A stretch of DNA of 44,956 nucleotides, from the NCBI GenBank assembly GCA_964392615.1, contig CAYMRB010000017.1, forward strand, positions 1 to 44,956. The letters run 5' to 3'. Shown in pieces: positions 9,901 through 17,473 of the stretch. Position 1 is the first letter of the stretch, and each line of letters begins with the position of its first letter. The notes below the pieces were generated by a model. The model was not told where the DNA came from. It saw nothing but the letters and a program-made list of their open reading frames with translations, and did no database searches. Both the position numbers and the translations under genes were made by a program. This DNA is from CAYMRB01 sp964392615 (GTDB lineage Bacteria > Planctomycetota > UBA8108).

Positions 9901-10658
9901 GTGATCTTGACGTCGCGTTCGTAGATCGCGTTGTTGATGTTCAGGCCGTCTTCGATGACCGCGAGCGCCGTGGCCTCGTCGCTGTCGCCGATCCGTTCGA
10001 AGAACTCGTAGTCCGAGTCGTACGCGAGGTCGGCGTGCCAGAGTGTACACTCGTCGACACCAGCCGTGCCGCCGTCGGGGGCGTCGGGGGCGTCGGACGG
10101 TGTGTAGTCGGAACCCGGCGCGTCGTGCTCGACGCCGCAATCGATCGGCGGCTCATCGGCCTGCGAGAACACGACGTGCATGTGACGGTCCGCGCCCGCG
10201 ACGAACGCGCGCAGCGGATGGATGCGCCACGACGTGCCGTCCGCGGCGAGATACGCGGCGGACAGGCCTTCCGGCAAGACCGAGGCCGCGACGATCGTGC
10301 CAAGCTCGCCGGCGGCGCGGCCGCGATAGGTGCGCGACGGCGGCGGTGCGGTCGGCTCGAGGGCTCCTCCTGCTCGTTGGACGAGGAGCTGGAAGCGCGG
10401 CGAACGGACGTCGTGCCGTCGCAGGTGCACGTGTCGCGTGCGGCCGGCGATGGCGATGTCGACGTCGAACGTCTCGGGAAGCGTGCCGGCGGCCGGTAGG
10501 TCGACCTCGGTGAAGGCGAGCTCCTCGACGCCGAGCTCAGCCTGGACGGCTTCGCGCCAGGTCGCGGACACAGAGGCTGGCTCGTCGGCGAGAGCGCCGG
10601 CGCAAGTGACAAACAGGACGGTCGTGACGAACATCGCGAGTACAGAAAGCGTGCGCAT
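6933..10658 (-). CDS. Secreted reprolysin-like zinc metalloprotease with LamG, beta-sandwich and dockerin-like domains
   Basis: 1241 residues. Start ATG at 10658, preceded by CCGAGGAGTACG (strong Shine-Dalgarno) and followed by a signal peptide (MRTLSVLAMFVTTVLFVTCAGALA). Residues 343-353 read HELGHNWSCGH, matching the metzincin HExxHxxxxxH zinc site with Ser at the usual Gly position; the surrounding order fits M12B/reprolysin-like enzymes. After it come a cadherin-like segment (YTPRSDFTGADWFSYTVVDD, ~460-490), a LamG/concanavalin-like domain (~500-700), an FN3-like segment ending TTYFWRVDEV, and two tandem homologous beta-sandwich domains (~800-960 and ~970-1120, sharing GDTELGF and HRSV[DN]ATT). 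The end is a dockerin-like domain with 12-residue loops DADASGMVDITD and DTDDSGVLDLSD and a Cys-rich tail. Probably a secreted or surface-anchored protease acting on a host or matrix protein; substrate unknown. Confidence 0.88.
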   Translation of the reverse strand: MRTLSVLAMFVTTVLFVTCAGALADEPASVSATWREAVQAELGVEELAFTEVDLPAAGTLPETFDVDIAIAGRTRHVHLRRHDVRSPRFQLLVQRAGGALEPTAPPPSRTYRGRAAGELGTIVAASVLPEGLSAAYLAADGTSWRIHPLRAFVAGADRHMHVVFSQADEPPIDCGVEHDAPGSDYTPSDAPDAPDGGTAGVDECTLWHADLAYDSDYEFFERIGDSDEATALAVIEDGLNINNAIYERDVKITHPLAAAILRTDPETDFYAQWPDASDFGDMLRSFRAEWNANMTHLDYDAAYLLTAKSRPNYGGLAYVGTVCGSSRYGMGIGRRGYEGIMRHELGHNWSCGHSCDTERRYIMCGNSISAFSGYHVRKISRYRDSRSCLEALPYDPDPSVPFPRPDRAVTLQSAGSIPIPVVAGDTDADCDSLHLGAFDERSGFGASLRRIDDLDGGPDGLLYTPRSDFTGADWFSYTVVDDSGNEVAASVLVRVMPRSLVLWLPLDETEGDEADDVSGNGHEGELRGDLTFDVASTAGRYGNALALTGDEDQYLSLGDESEFRIAQRITVAAWFRVDGLSAEGDEEVLSKGSDAYRLKRDGTNPTLRFVATGLAIDGTNDSNLRGTVSVDDGEWHHVAAVFDGTRVYLYIDGELDVSAAASGLINTNSDSLRIGDDGFNGAIDEVRLYNMALDADSIAALFADGRVENPEPAEGETCVAPGTSLAWLAAPSATHHDVYVGTDRDAVTAARVDDPEYRGRRSGAEFEPSLDLGTTYFWRVDEVADGAVARGVVRSFTTSFAHTNFDDPPINASSHSPEGGDTELGFRTESSPTGGDNPIARVVSTGSTSSSPVFAHRSVDATTIFDPVDLSKRDEVLAKVYLQARSTGYEEEDGLAVAVTNGRDEIGVVRLAGGATLSQEAGTGYATYAALLPSDWQVGRLDVWSTTNSGSGSERIDFDRIGFCDHATETVIAATWFDEADANDGTWTPGAGDTELGFETSFTPTSGADSRATIVEAGENADVRFLSHRSVNATTTFDAVDLSAHRGVRATIILRVLDTGYESADRLRIVATSDEASISLVDVTGDTGLDGFADDRYRSFSAPIPDEWDEVTVAVTTSSNSSAGAERYDIRGLEFVTTQPGDAPPPPVTFRRGDADASGMVDITDGIRILGFLFAGAGELDCADAGDTDDSGVLDLSDAISIFGFLFLGNADPPAPGPTECGPDATDDDALDCAGDPNCPL

Positions 10659-10894
10659 CGTACTCCTCGGATAGGTGAGAGTGAGACCCGTGTTGGCCAC
10701 CGGAGAGTGTACCGCCGCTTTCCGTCGGAGTGCAGCTCCGTTCCGGCGATTCCCGCTCGCGTCGTGCGCCGCTACAATCCGGGGGCGCGAGGCGCGCTAC
10801 CAGCCCGTTGAAAAAGGCAATTCGGCGGGATTGGCGGCCGTTTCGCCCAGGCTCTTCGTTGTCAACATTCGACAGTGCACCAGAGGCACCTCAC
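10659..10894. promoter_or_regulatory. Divergent intergenic region; candidate promoter for the sulfatase
   Basis: 236 nt between the divergent metalloprotease (-) and sulfatase (+). On the + strand a TACAAT at 10773-10778 lies 17 nt after TTCCCG (10750-10755), a good -10 with a poor -35; the resulting leader would be about 110 nt. A short dyad CGGAG-N5-CTCCG lies at 10726-10740. No convincing minus-strand promoter was found and no riboswitch was recognised. Confidence 0.35.
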
Positions 10895-12838
10895 ATGCTG
10901 ATGAGCAGACCGACCGGTCTCTACATGTCGCTCGTATTGGCGCTCGCCATGGTCTCGACGTCGGGCGGCGCCGCCTCGGAAGCGGAACGGAAGCAGAGTC
11001 GCAAGCCCAACGTCGTCTACATCATGGCCGACGAGCTCGGGTACTACGAGCTGTCGTGCATGGGCAACCCGAACATCGACACGCCGCGCATCGACCGCCT
11101 GGCGGCGGAAGGCGTGCGATTCACGCAGGCGCTCGCGGGCTCGTCGGTCTGCGCGCCGACTCGGGGCGTGCTGATGACCGGAAAGCACAGCGGCCACACG
11201 TCGGTGCGCTCCAACGGCGGCGGCACGCCTCTGCGCGCGGGCGAGGAGACGATCGCGTCCGTCCTCCGCCGCGCCGGCTATGCGACCGGCGGCTTCGGCA
11301 AGTGGGGCTGCGGCGGACGTGGCTCGACCGGCGTGCCGGAGAAGCACGGCTTCGACATCTTCGTCGGCTACTACGACCAGGTACACGCGCACTCGTACTA
11401 TCCGCCGTACATCATACGCAACAGCGAGGAGCTCGTCCTTCCGGGCAACCGCGGCGGCCGCAGCGGGAAGACGTACTCGCACTACGTGATCGTCGACGAA
11501 GCGAAGAAGTTCATCCGTGCGAACAAGGACAAGCCGTTCTTCTGCTACATGCCGATCACGCCGCCGCACGGCTTGTTCGACCTGCCCGATACCGATCCGG
11601 CGTGGGCGCTCTTCAAGGACAAGCCGTGGCCGGAGGAGGCCCGCCGCTACGCCGCGATGGTCAAGATGCTCGATCGGCAAGTCGGCGAGGTGCTCGATCT
11701 CCTCGACGAGCTCGGCCTGACGAAGGACACGATCGTGTTCTTCTGCGGCGACAACGGCGGAAACGACTACTTTCGCACCAAGGAGCGCCCGCGCGGTTTT
11801 CACGGGCCGAACGTCGATCCGAAGACGAAGGTGGAGTTTCGCGGCCAGAAGGGAAACCTCTACGAGGGCGGTCTGCGCATCCCGATGCTCGCCCGGTGGC
11901 CGGGCAAGGTGAAGTCCGGCCGCGTCAGCGACCACCTGTGGTACTTCCCGGACGTGCTGCCGACGCTCGCCGAGCTCGCCGGCGCGAAGGCGCCGAACGA
12001 CATCGACGGCATCTCGATCGTTCCCGAGCTGCTCGGCGCGAAGGCTGCCGGTCGCGAGCAGAAGAAGCACGAGTATCTCTATTGGGAGCTGGGCGGCCAG
12101 CGGGCCGTGCGCATCGGTCACTGGAAGGCCGTTTGGTCGCGCAAGGGGCGCGCCTGGGAGCTCTACGATTTGCGCCGGGACCCATCCGAGACGAAGGATA
12201 TCGCGTCGGAGCACGCCGAGGTGATCGCGAAGGTCGTGGCCTACGCCGAGGCCGCGCACGAACCGGTTCGCGAGGGCGAGTTCCACGATCGCGAGGCGCA
12301 CGAGAGGGATCGTCGCGCCAAGTGGGGCAGCACGAAACCGCCTCCCCGTCGCCGCGGGGGAGGGGCTCGCCGCGCGGGGAAGAAGTACCGGTTGCAGGCG
12401 GAGGGCCTCATACCGCGTAAGGCCTGCAAGGTCGTGCGGGCGAGCAGCGAGTCGCGCTTCAACGGCAAGCTCGCGTCGAACGCCATCGACGGCGACCCCG
12501 ACACGCTGTGGCATTCCGCGTTTCAAGGCGGTCTGGCGCGGCATCCTCACGAGCTCGTCATCGACCTGGGCACGGAGAGGGCGGTGCGCGGGTTTCGCTA
12601 CCTCGCGCGTCAGGACAGCGGCTGGAACGGCACGATCGCCAAGTGCGAGCTGCTGGTCTCGAACGACGCCGGCGGGTTTGCTGCGGCAGTTGCCACGACC
12701 GAGCTCGTCAAGACGAGAGAGTCGCAGGAGGTCCGCTGCCCGGAGGTGCGCGGGCGCTACGTGATGCTGCGCGCGCTGTCGGAGGTCAGCGGTGGGCCGT
12801 GGGCGTCGGTCGCGGAGTTCGGCGTGATCGGCGAGTGA
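10895..12838 (+). CDS. Exported type I sulfatase with C-terminal F5/8 type C (CBM32-like) domain
   Basis: 647 residues. ATG 10895 is chosen because AGAGG lies 8 nt upstream and a signal peptide follows (GLYMSLVLALAMVSTSGGAAS). The sulfatase fold begins KPNVVYIMADELGYYELSC, where the usual Asp-Asp metal pair is Asp-Glu. Cys86 in CAPTR (86-90) fits the CxPxR formylglycine motif, and FFCGDNGG supplies a second metal site. Activity would need a formylglycine-generating enzyme, not seen here. Residues about 470-490 form a basic Pro/Arg/Gly linker (KPPPRRRGGGARRAGKK). It leads to a galactose-binding-like domain (~505-647, with SNAIDGDPDTLWHS and HELVIDLG) that probably targets the enzyme to a sulfated glycan. 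Ends against a strong hairpin terminator. Exact substrate cannot be read from sequence. Confidence 0.92.
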   Translation: MLMSRPTGLYMSLVLALAMVSTSGGAASEAERKQSRKPNVVYIMADELGYYELSCMGNPNIDTPRIDRLAAEGVRFTQALAGSSVCAPTRGVLMTGKHSGHTSVRSNGGGTPLRAGEETIASVLRRAGYATGGFGKWGCGGRGSTGVPEKHGFDIFVGYYDQVHAHSYYPPYIIRNSEELVLPGNRGGRSGKTYSHYVIVDEAKKFIRANKDKPFFCYMPITPPHGLFDLPDTDPAWALFKDKPWPEEARRYAAMVKMLDRQVGEVLDLLDELGLTKDTIVFFCGDNGGNDYFRTKERPRGFHGPNVDPKTKVEFRGQKGNLYEGGLRIPMLARWPGKVKSGRVSDHLWYFPDVLPTLAELAGAKAPNDIDGISIVPELLGAKAAGREQKKHEYLYWELGGQRAVRIGHWKAVWSRKGRAWELYDLRRDPSETKDIASEHAEVIAKVVAYAEAAHEPVREGEFHDREAHERDRRAKWGSTKPPPRRRGGGARRAGKKYRLQAEGLIPRKACKVVRASSESRFNGKLASNAIDGDPDTLWHSAFQGGLARHPHELVIDLGTERAVRGFRYLARQDSGWNGTIAKCELLVSNDAGGFAAAVATTELVKTRESQEVRCPEVRGRYVMLRALSEVSGGPWASVAEFGVIGE

Positions 12839-12850
12839 CGGGAAGACGAG

Positions 12851-12897
12851 ACGCTGCGCTCCCGCGGCATGTCGCGATGCCGGCGGGAGCGCAGCGT
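12851..12897. terminator. Bidirectional hairpin terminator
   Basis: Perfect 15-bp inverted repeat ACGCTGCGCTCCCGC (12851-12865) and its complement (12883-12897), extended by an inner GGCAT/ATGCC pair around a GTCGCG loop. It lies exactly between the convergent ends of the sulfatase (+) and the small lipoprotein (-). There is no clear U-tract on either side. Confidence 0.75.
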
Positions 12898-12909
12898 TCG
12901 GATCAGGAG

Positions 12910-13272
12910 TCAGGGCGAGGCGACGAGGTCGCGCGCGTGGCGGTGGAGCTTGCGGCACGCGTCGAGCTCGGCCTCGATCTCGGCGTCGCCCTCCGGCGGG
13001 CAGTACGCCGAGAGGAAGTCGATCGCGATCGACCGCACGAGGAATCGAGCGCGCAGTAGCGACAGCGCGTTGCGGACGTACTCGTCGTCCGAGCTGTCGA
13101 CGGTGCGGTCGAACCACGCGAGCGTCGCTTCGCGGTAGCGATTGAACGACTCGAGCTGCTCCGTGCGACGCTGCGCGGCGTCGTTGCAGCCGGTCAGCGC
13201 GATCGTGAGGAGAAGAGGGGCGAGCAGGGCGCATGCGCCGAGGCAGGCGCGTCCGGCAGGAGGCCGTTGCAT
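12910..13272 (-). CDS. Small lipoprotein of unknown function
   Basis: 120 residues. The start at ATG 13272 gives a classic lipoprotein signal (MQRPPAGRACLGACALLAPLLLTIALTGC, lipobox LTGC) with a GGAG about 10 nt upstream; longer in-frame versions translate as Ser/Pro/Ala/Thr-rich shadow of the upstream gene. The mature part is an amphipathic, charged helical stretch (RRTEQLESFNRYREATLAWFDRT, then RARFLVRSIAIDFLSAYCPPEGDAEIEAELDACRK; split here only for description). It has two Cys residues that could pair. No family recognised. It starts 25 nt after the 514-aa dockerin-tailed lipoprotein and ends at the 12851 hairpin, so the two are probably one operon. Confidence 0.72.
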   Translation of the reverse strand: MQRPPAGRACLGACALLAPLLLTIALTGCNDAAQRRTEQLESFNRYREATLAWFDRTVDSSDDEYVRNALSLLRARFLVRSIAIDFLSAYCPPEGDAEIEAELDACRKLHRHARDLVASP

Positions 13273-13297
13273 GGTGGGTTCTCCGGTCTTCAGAGAG

Positions 13298-14842
13298 TCA
13301 GGACTCACAGACGGCGTACTCGCGACAGCCGAGCTCGACGTCGTCGGCATCGAAACCGTTCCCGCACTCGTCGGCGCCGGGGGGCGCGAGCGTCTCGGCG
13401 CCGAGGAAGAGGACGTCGAGCAGGTAGATGGGATCCGACACGTTGACGGCGCCGTCGGCGTTCGTGTCGCAGGCGCGCAGACAGCCGGGATCCCGGCCGG
13501 ACAGGAAGAGCCAGGACAGGACCGTCGCGACGTCGCCGATGTCGACCGCGGCGTCGCCGTTCGCGTCGCCGCGCCGGAACGGGCGTGTGACATGAAGGCC
13601 GAAGATGGGGCTGGCGCGCGGCGGCTCTGTGTCGTAGGCGACCTGGAAGAATAGCGATCGTCCGTCGTCGGCGGCGCTGGGGACGAAGCGCACGGTTGCG
13701 CTGCCGTCGCTATCGGTGGCTCCTTCGGCGAACAGCCTCTGACGGTCTGGATGGAGCCACCACGCATTCCCCGGGGACAGCTCGAGGTCGCGATCTGCCG
13801 TCAGGTGCCGGGATACGTACGCGCGAAACGGCGTGCCCGGAGGTGCGAGCCCGATCGTCACGTTGGCCGGCACTTCGGGCTGCAATTCCGACGCGACGAG
13901 GAATCCGTTGCCCTCCCCGTCGTCCGGCGGAATCGGGAAGATCTCGGTCGACTCGACCAGGCCGCCGGTGGAGATCGTCAGGGCCGTTCCGTCGGCATCG
14001 AAGTGGATCGGAATCCGCGCGTGTTGAGGAACCGACGCGTCGAGGTCGGTCAACGTCACGTCGACCCAGTCGTCAAACAGGACGCGCCAGCCTCCGGGAT
14101 AGATCTCGTCGTCACGCGACGCTCTGAGCTGTACCGGGCCGCCGTGGATCTCCAGCTGATCGGTCAGGAACTCGGAGAGCTCGAATGCCAGCGTGAAGTC
14201 GATGGTGACGGTCGGCTCTGCGGCATCGAGCGCGAGCTCAGCGACGATCTCGCCGGATGCTCTTACGATGAACGCTTCGTCGGGATCGTAGTCCGCGTTC
14301 CTGACCACGACATGGCTCGAAGTGTCGATGGCGAACACGCCCTGATCGGGGTCGCCGAGCCCGGCAATGCCGCCGCCTCCGAGGTCCTTGTGGGCCGACG
14401 CGACCAGCCTGATTTGCCGGTTCGTGTCCGCCAGGAGATGGGGCACGATTCGGATGATGGGTTCGAGCGCGTGAAGGACCCGTTCGATCCCTTTCAGGAT
14501 GTCGCTCACCCTTTCGAGGGTCCTGACGAGACTGATGCGGTCGCAGTTCTCCACCGCTTTCCGGATGGCGTCGCGGTGCGTGTGCAGCTCGCTCAGGTAA
14601 GCAGAGATCTTCTCGACGCATGTCCTCGCGGTGGCCAGGTCGCTGCCCGGACCGTTTCGACACAGCTTCAACTGCTCCTGGACCTTCTTGATGTAGACGT
14701 TGGCGTTCTCCAGTTGCTTCTGGAGCTCAGCCTTCGCGTCGGGACCACAGTACGTGCAACCCGTCGCCGCACTGACGGCGACCGCAAACAGCAGCACGCC
14801 GACGACGGTCCGCAGACCGCATGTTCGATGCAGTCGTAGCAT
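13298..14842 (-). CDS. Lipoprotein with N-terminal coiled coil and dockerin-like C-terminus
   Basis: 514 residues, ATG 14842 with GAGGAGA about 6 nt upstream. The N-terminus (LLFAVAVSAATGC) is a probable lipoprotein signal, although ATGC is not an ideal lipobox. Residues about 35-140 are predicted coiled coil (AELQKQLENANVYIKKVQEQ and a following helix-rich part). A beta-rich central region of unknown type (~150-400) follows. The C-terminal 95 residues form a dockerin-like module: FRRGDANGDAAVDIGD, DTNADGAVNVSD, FLGAE and a Cys-rich ending. Both loops have the 12-residue DxNxDxxxxxxD spacing. First gene of a two-gene operon with the 120-aa lipoprotein. Probably an outer-surface or periplasmic structural protein; no enzyme motif seen. 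Confidence 0.82.
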   Translation of the reverse strand: MLRLHRTCGLRTVVGVLLFAVAVSAATGCTYCGPDAKAELQKQLENANVYIKKVQEQLKLCRNGPGSDLATARTCVEKISAYLSELHTHRDAIRKAVENCDRISLVRTLERVSDILKGIERVLHALEPIIRIVPHLLADTNRQIRLVASAHKDLGGGGIAGLGDPDQGVFAIDTSSHVVVRNADYDPDEAFIVRASGEIVAELALDAAEPTVTIDFTLAFELSEFLTDQLEIHGGPVQLRASRDDEIYPGGWRVLFDDWVDVTLTDLDASVPQHARIPIHFDADGTALTISTGGLVESTEIFPIPPDDGEGNGFLVASELQPEVPANVTIGLAPPGTPFRAYVSRHLTADRDLELSPGNAWWLHPDRQRLFAEGATDSDGSATVRFVPSAADDGRSLFFQVAYDTEPPRASPIFGLHVTRPFRRGDANGDAAVDIGDVATVLSWLFLSGRDPGCLRACDTNADGAVNVSDPIYLLDVLFLGAETLAPPGADECGNGFDADDVELGCREYAVCES

Positions 14843-15018
14843 GATGGTTCTCCTCGCCCCGCACGGGGGCCTTCTCTTCTCGTTCGAGCTCCGGCTCTCG
14901 CGGAGCTTCGGCGGTGGTGGTGGCTGCGGCGCAGAGACCCTCGCGCCGCGGTCGGAAGGGACGTTCGAGCCCGGCGGGCCCGCGTCATCGCGATGGCGGG
15001 ATGTCGATCGACTCAGCG

Positions 15019-15047
15019 ACTATAAGACCGATCTGTCGTGACGGCAA
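15019..15047 (-). promoter_or_regulatory. Sigma-70-like promoter of the lipoprotein operon
   Basis: Reading the minus strand, TTGCCG (15047-15042) is followed after exactly 17 nt by TATAGT (15024-15019): 4/6 and 5/6 matches to -35 and -10 consensus with ideal spacing. The predicted start near 15012 would leave about a 170-nt leader before ATG 14842. The rest of the 246-nt gap (14843-15088) shows no gene. Confidence 0.5.
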
Positions 15048-15088
15048 ATCGCTGCGCGGGGGTTTCTCGTGCGCCGTTGCGCGCTGTC

Positions 15089-16591
15089 TCACCGGCGCGT
15101 GATGAGCGCGACCCAATGCCCCTTGCCGGGACACCCGAGCTGCACGCGCGAGCCACCGCGGACCTCGCGTTCGTGCGCGTTCTGCCACGCGCTCTTCGCG
15201 ACCTCGATCCAGCGCACGCGGAACGCGGTCTTCTTCGCCGCGGAGAGGTCGAGCTCGACGTCGCCGCCGTCGGGGAAGTACACGGCGTACTGCTTGCCGT
15301 CGATGCGCGTGAGGTAGGCTTCGTTCTCGACTCGCTTGCCGAGCAGGCGGCTGCCCTCATCGGGGCGGCAGCGGAAGATGTCGAGCTCCTCGAGCAGCAG
15401 CCGAGCGCTGTGCAGATGCGGTTGCGCGCGCGAGCTCAATCCGAGCCCGGAGTCCGGGCGGTGGAACCTCGTCGCCGACAGTCCGCCGAGCAGGTTGCGC
15501 CAGAACCGCTCCTCGCCGTCGCGACTCTTGCCGAAGCGGCCGGTGTCGGCGCCGTAAATCTTGACGGTGTTGATCGGTCGCGGCTTCTTCGCGTGGATGT
15601 ACCGGCGCACCCAGTGCAGGTTGTCCCAGTGCGCCTGGCCGCGGTTGTGGTTGTTCTGCGAGATGTCGACGAACGAGTACGCCTCCGGGTGGTCGTACGT
15701 CGCCTTGTGACGACCGCCCTTCGGGTTCCAATCGTCCCACATCTCCGTCGTGTGGACTTCGACGCCCAGCTCCTTCGCGCGCCGGTGAATGCGGTCGGAC
15801 CAGTAGCGGCCCCACTCGGGGCGGCCCGACGTCTCGTTGTCCATGCAGTACAGCACGTGTCCGTGGCGCAGCGAGATCGACAGCAGCTTGTCGACGCGCG
15901 CCTCCTGAAAGCGACGCACGACGCGGTTGTCGTCCAGCGCCGGAACGGTGAAGAAGAACGGCTGCTCGTTCGTTCCCGGATGGCGCTTGTAGGCGTGCTT
16001 CAGCCTGGACGTCTCCGTCGTGTAGTTGACGTTGTTCTTCGGGTTGAACGGGTGCGGGTCCCAGTGCTGGCGCGAGTAGTCGAAGCGGTCCCAGACCTCG
16101 ATCTGCACGACGATGTCGCGTGCCGCTGTCAACGCCAGGAATCGCTCGAAGCGACGCCAGTACTCGTCGTTCCATTTCTCGAGGTCGTACTTGCCGTCCG
16201 CGCGGCGCGCGAACGGGTAGACCTCGAAGCCCTTGTCGCGACGGTCGCTCATCGTGTTGCGGACGTAGTTGCCGCCGGCGGCGCGAATCGCGTCGAGGTG
16301 CGCCTCGATGTCGGGGAGCTGGAACAGGTTGTCGTCCTTGCTGCCGCCGAGAAGGAGTGTCGGCTTGCCGCGGAGCTCCCAGAACCGCGGGTCACCCGTC
16401 CACGGTCGGATGCGCCCGGAGGCTGCGTCGGGCTTTGCTTGTTTCGGACGATCGGAGCGCGAGGCGGTCAGCACGTCCGGCCGGCGATCACCGTCGCCCT
16501 TCGTGAGGTTCGGTGTCGAAGCGACCGCGAGCGCGGCGACGAGGAGGGACGACGCGAGCAGGCCGACGCGATAGGTGCGAGAACGAGTCAT
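15089..16591 (-). CDS. Exported TIM-barrel glycoside-hydrolase-like protein (putative collagen-binding domain type)
   Basis: 500 residues with a signal peptide (VGLLASSLLVAALAVASTP). The N-terminal two-thirds read like the clan-A TIM-barrel proteins annotated in planctomycetes as putative collagen-binding-domain or cellulase-like proteins: GKPTLLLGGSKDDNLFQ, GGNYVRNTMSDR, DIVVQIEVWDRFDY, MDNETSGRPEWG. Asn252-Glu253 in the last motif fits the general acid/base pair of clan A, but a nucleophile was not assigned. The C-terminal ~70 residues (GKQYAVYFPDGGDVELDLSA) look like the beta-sandwich usually at the end of these proteins. Its ATG overlaps the amrB stop (ATGA, 16591-16588), so it is co-translated with amrB. 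Substrate unknown; enzymatic activity is inference. Confidence 0.82.
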   Translation of the reverse strand: MTRSRTYRVGLLASSLLVAALAVASTPNLTKGDGDRRPDVLTASRSDRPKQAKPDAASGRIRPWTGDPRFWELRGKPTLLLGGSKDDNLFQLPDIEAHLDAIRAAGGNYVRNTMSDRRDKGFEVYPFARRADGKYDLEKWNDEYWRRFERFLALTAARDIVVQIEVWDRFDYSRQHWDPHPFNPKNNVNYTTETSRLKHAYKRHPGTNEQPFFFTVPALDDNRVVRRFQEARVDKLLSISLRHGHVLYCMDNETSGRPEWGRYWSDRIHRRAKELGVEVHTTEMWDDWNPKGGRHKATYDHPEAYSFVDISQNNHNRGQAHWDNLHWVRRYIHAKKPRPINTVKIYGADTGRFGKSRDGEERFWRNLLGGLSATRFHRPDSGLGLSSRAQPHLHSARLLLEELDIFRCRPDEGSRLLGKRVENEAYLTRIDGKQYAVYFPDGGDVELDLSAAKKTAFRVRWIEVAKSAWQNAHEREVRGGSRVQLGCPGKGHWVALITRR

Positions 16592-17409
16592 GGTTTCACG
16601 TGTCCGGTGGAATCGGTAGCGTCGACGACGGCGAACGCGCCATAGCCGACCACGCGGACGAGCGAGCCCGCGGTGTCCGATGAGTCACGCAGGTCGAGGG
16701 TTTCGATGCGCAGTCCTCGATGTTTGACGACGTCGAGGAGCCCGTTGATCGGCCGCGAGCCGCACGCGTCGAAGTGGCTGACGGGCTCGAGTGCCTCGAT
16801 GGAGTCCGCCGTCGCGCGATCGAGCCGCTGCGCCGTCGCGTGGTCTTCGAAATGGCTCAGGTCCGAGCTGATGACCGTGATCGTCGCCGGATCGTCCCAG
16901 AAGACCTCGAGGACTTCCGCGGTCTCTCGCGGTGCCGCGTCGCCGACCGCAAGGGGTACGAGGCGAAACTCGTCGAGCGTTTCTTTCAGGAACGGCAGAT
17001 GGACCTCGAGCGAGTGCTCGTCCGCATGTGCGGCGTCGAACACGCGGACTTGCGGCAGCTCGACGAGTCGGTCGATGGCGGCGCGATCGAGCGGTACGTT
17101 GCCAAGCGGGGTCTCGAACGCCTCGGCGGAGCTCGCCGCGAGGCCGTCGAACGCGACGCGATGCGACGGCCCGAGCAGGACGACGCGGGCGATCTCGTCG
17201 CGAGCCGACCGCAGCCGGGCGTAGGCCGACGCAGCGATCGGTCCGGAGTAGACGTAGCCGGCGTGCGGGGCGATCAGCGCGTACGGTGGCGGCGCACCGG
17301 CCGGCGGCACCTCGGCCGCGGCGAGATGCGAGCGAACGGCCCGGCGTAGCTCGTCTGCCGTTCCCGGGTAGAACTGTCCTGCGACTGCGGTTGGTCGTAT
17401 CGTGGACAT
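16588..17409 (-). CDS. amrB: AmmeMemoRadiSam system protein B (MEMO1 family)
   Basis: 273 residues. ATG 17409 has GGAGGATCG immediately upstream; the longer in-frame ORF would run into amrS. Family motifs: VAGQFYPG (residues 9-16), APHAGYVYSG (47-56), LLGPSH (78-83), EHSLEVHLPFL (131-141), SSDLSHF (181-187), and Cys216 in ACGSRPINGLLD. MEMO proteins have the fold of class III extradiol dioxygenases; His49, His83 and Cys216 here sit where a metal site could form. In bacteria the family is encoded with a radical SAM protein (AmrS) and an AMMECR1 protein (AmrA). AmrS is divergent 64 nt away; AmrA is not in this window. The system's substrate is not established. Confidence 0.92.
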   Translation of the reverse strand: MSTIRPTAVAGQFYPGTADELRRAVRSHLAAAEVPPAGAPPPYALIAPHAGYVYSGPIAASAYARLRSARDEIARVVLLGPSHRVAFDGLAASSAEAFETPLGNVPLDRAAIDRLVELPQVRVFDAAHADEHSLEVHLPFLKETLDEFRLVPLAVGDAAPRETAEVLEVFWDDPATITVISSDLSHFEDHATAQRLDRATADSIEALEPVSHFDACGSRPINGLLDVVKHRGLRIETLDLRDSSDTAGSLVRVVGYGAFAVVDATDSTGHVKP

Positions 17410-17473
17410 CGATCCTCCAGCGGGCTGCCAATCAGCGAGTCTGGTGGTGTGACGGCGACTCGATCGTAACTCG

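Noticed and set aside
8214..10499. 761-codon plus-strand frame over the metalloprotease
   Set aside because: Antisense shadow; the opposite strand has zinc motif, LamG and dockerin-like domains.
10862..13234. 790-codon minus-strand frame over the sulfatase
   Set aside because: Antisense shadow of a clear sulfatase/CBM32 gene.
15038..16645. 535-codon plus-strand frame over the glycoside-hydrolase-like gene
   Set aside because: Antisense shadow without motifs or signal peptide.
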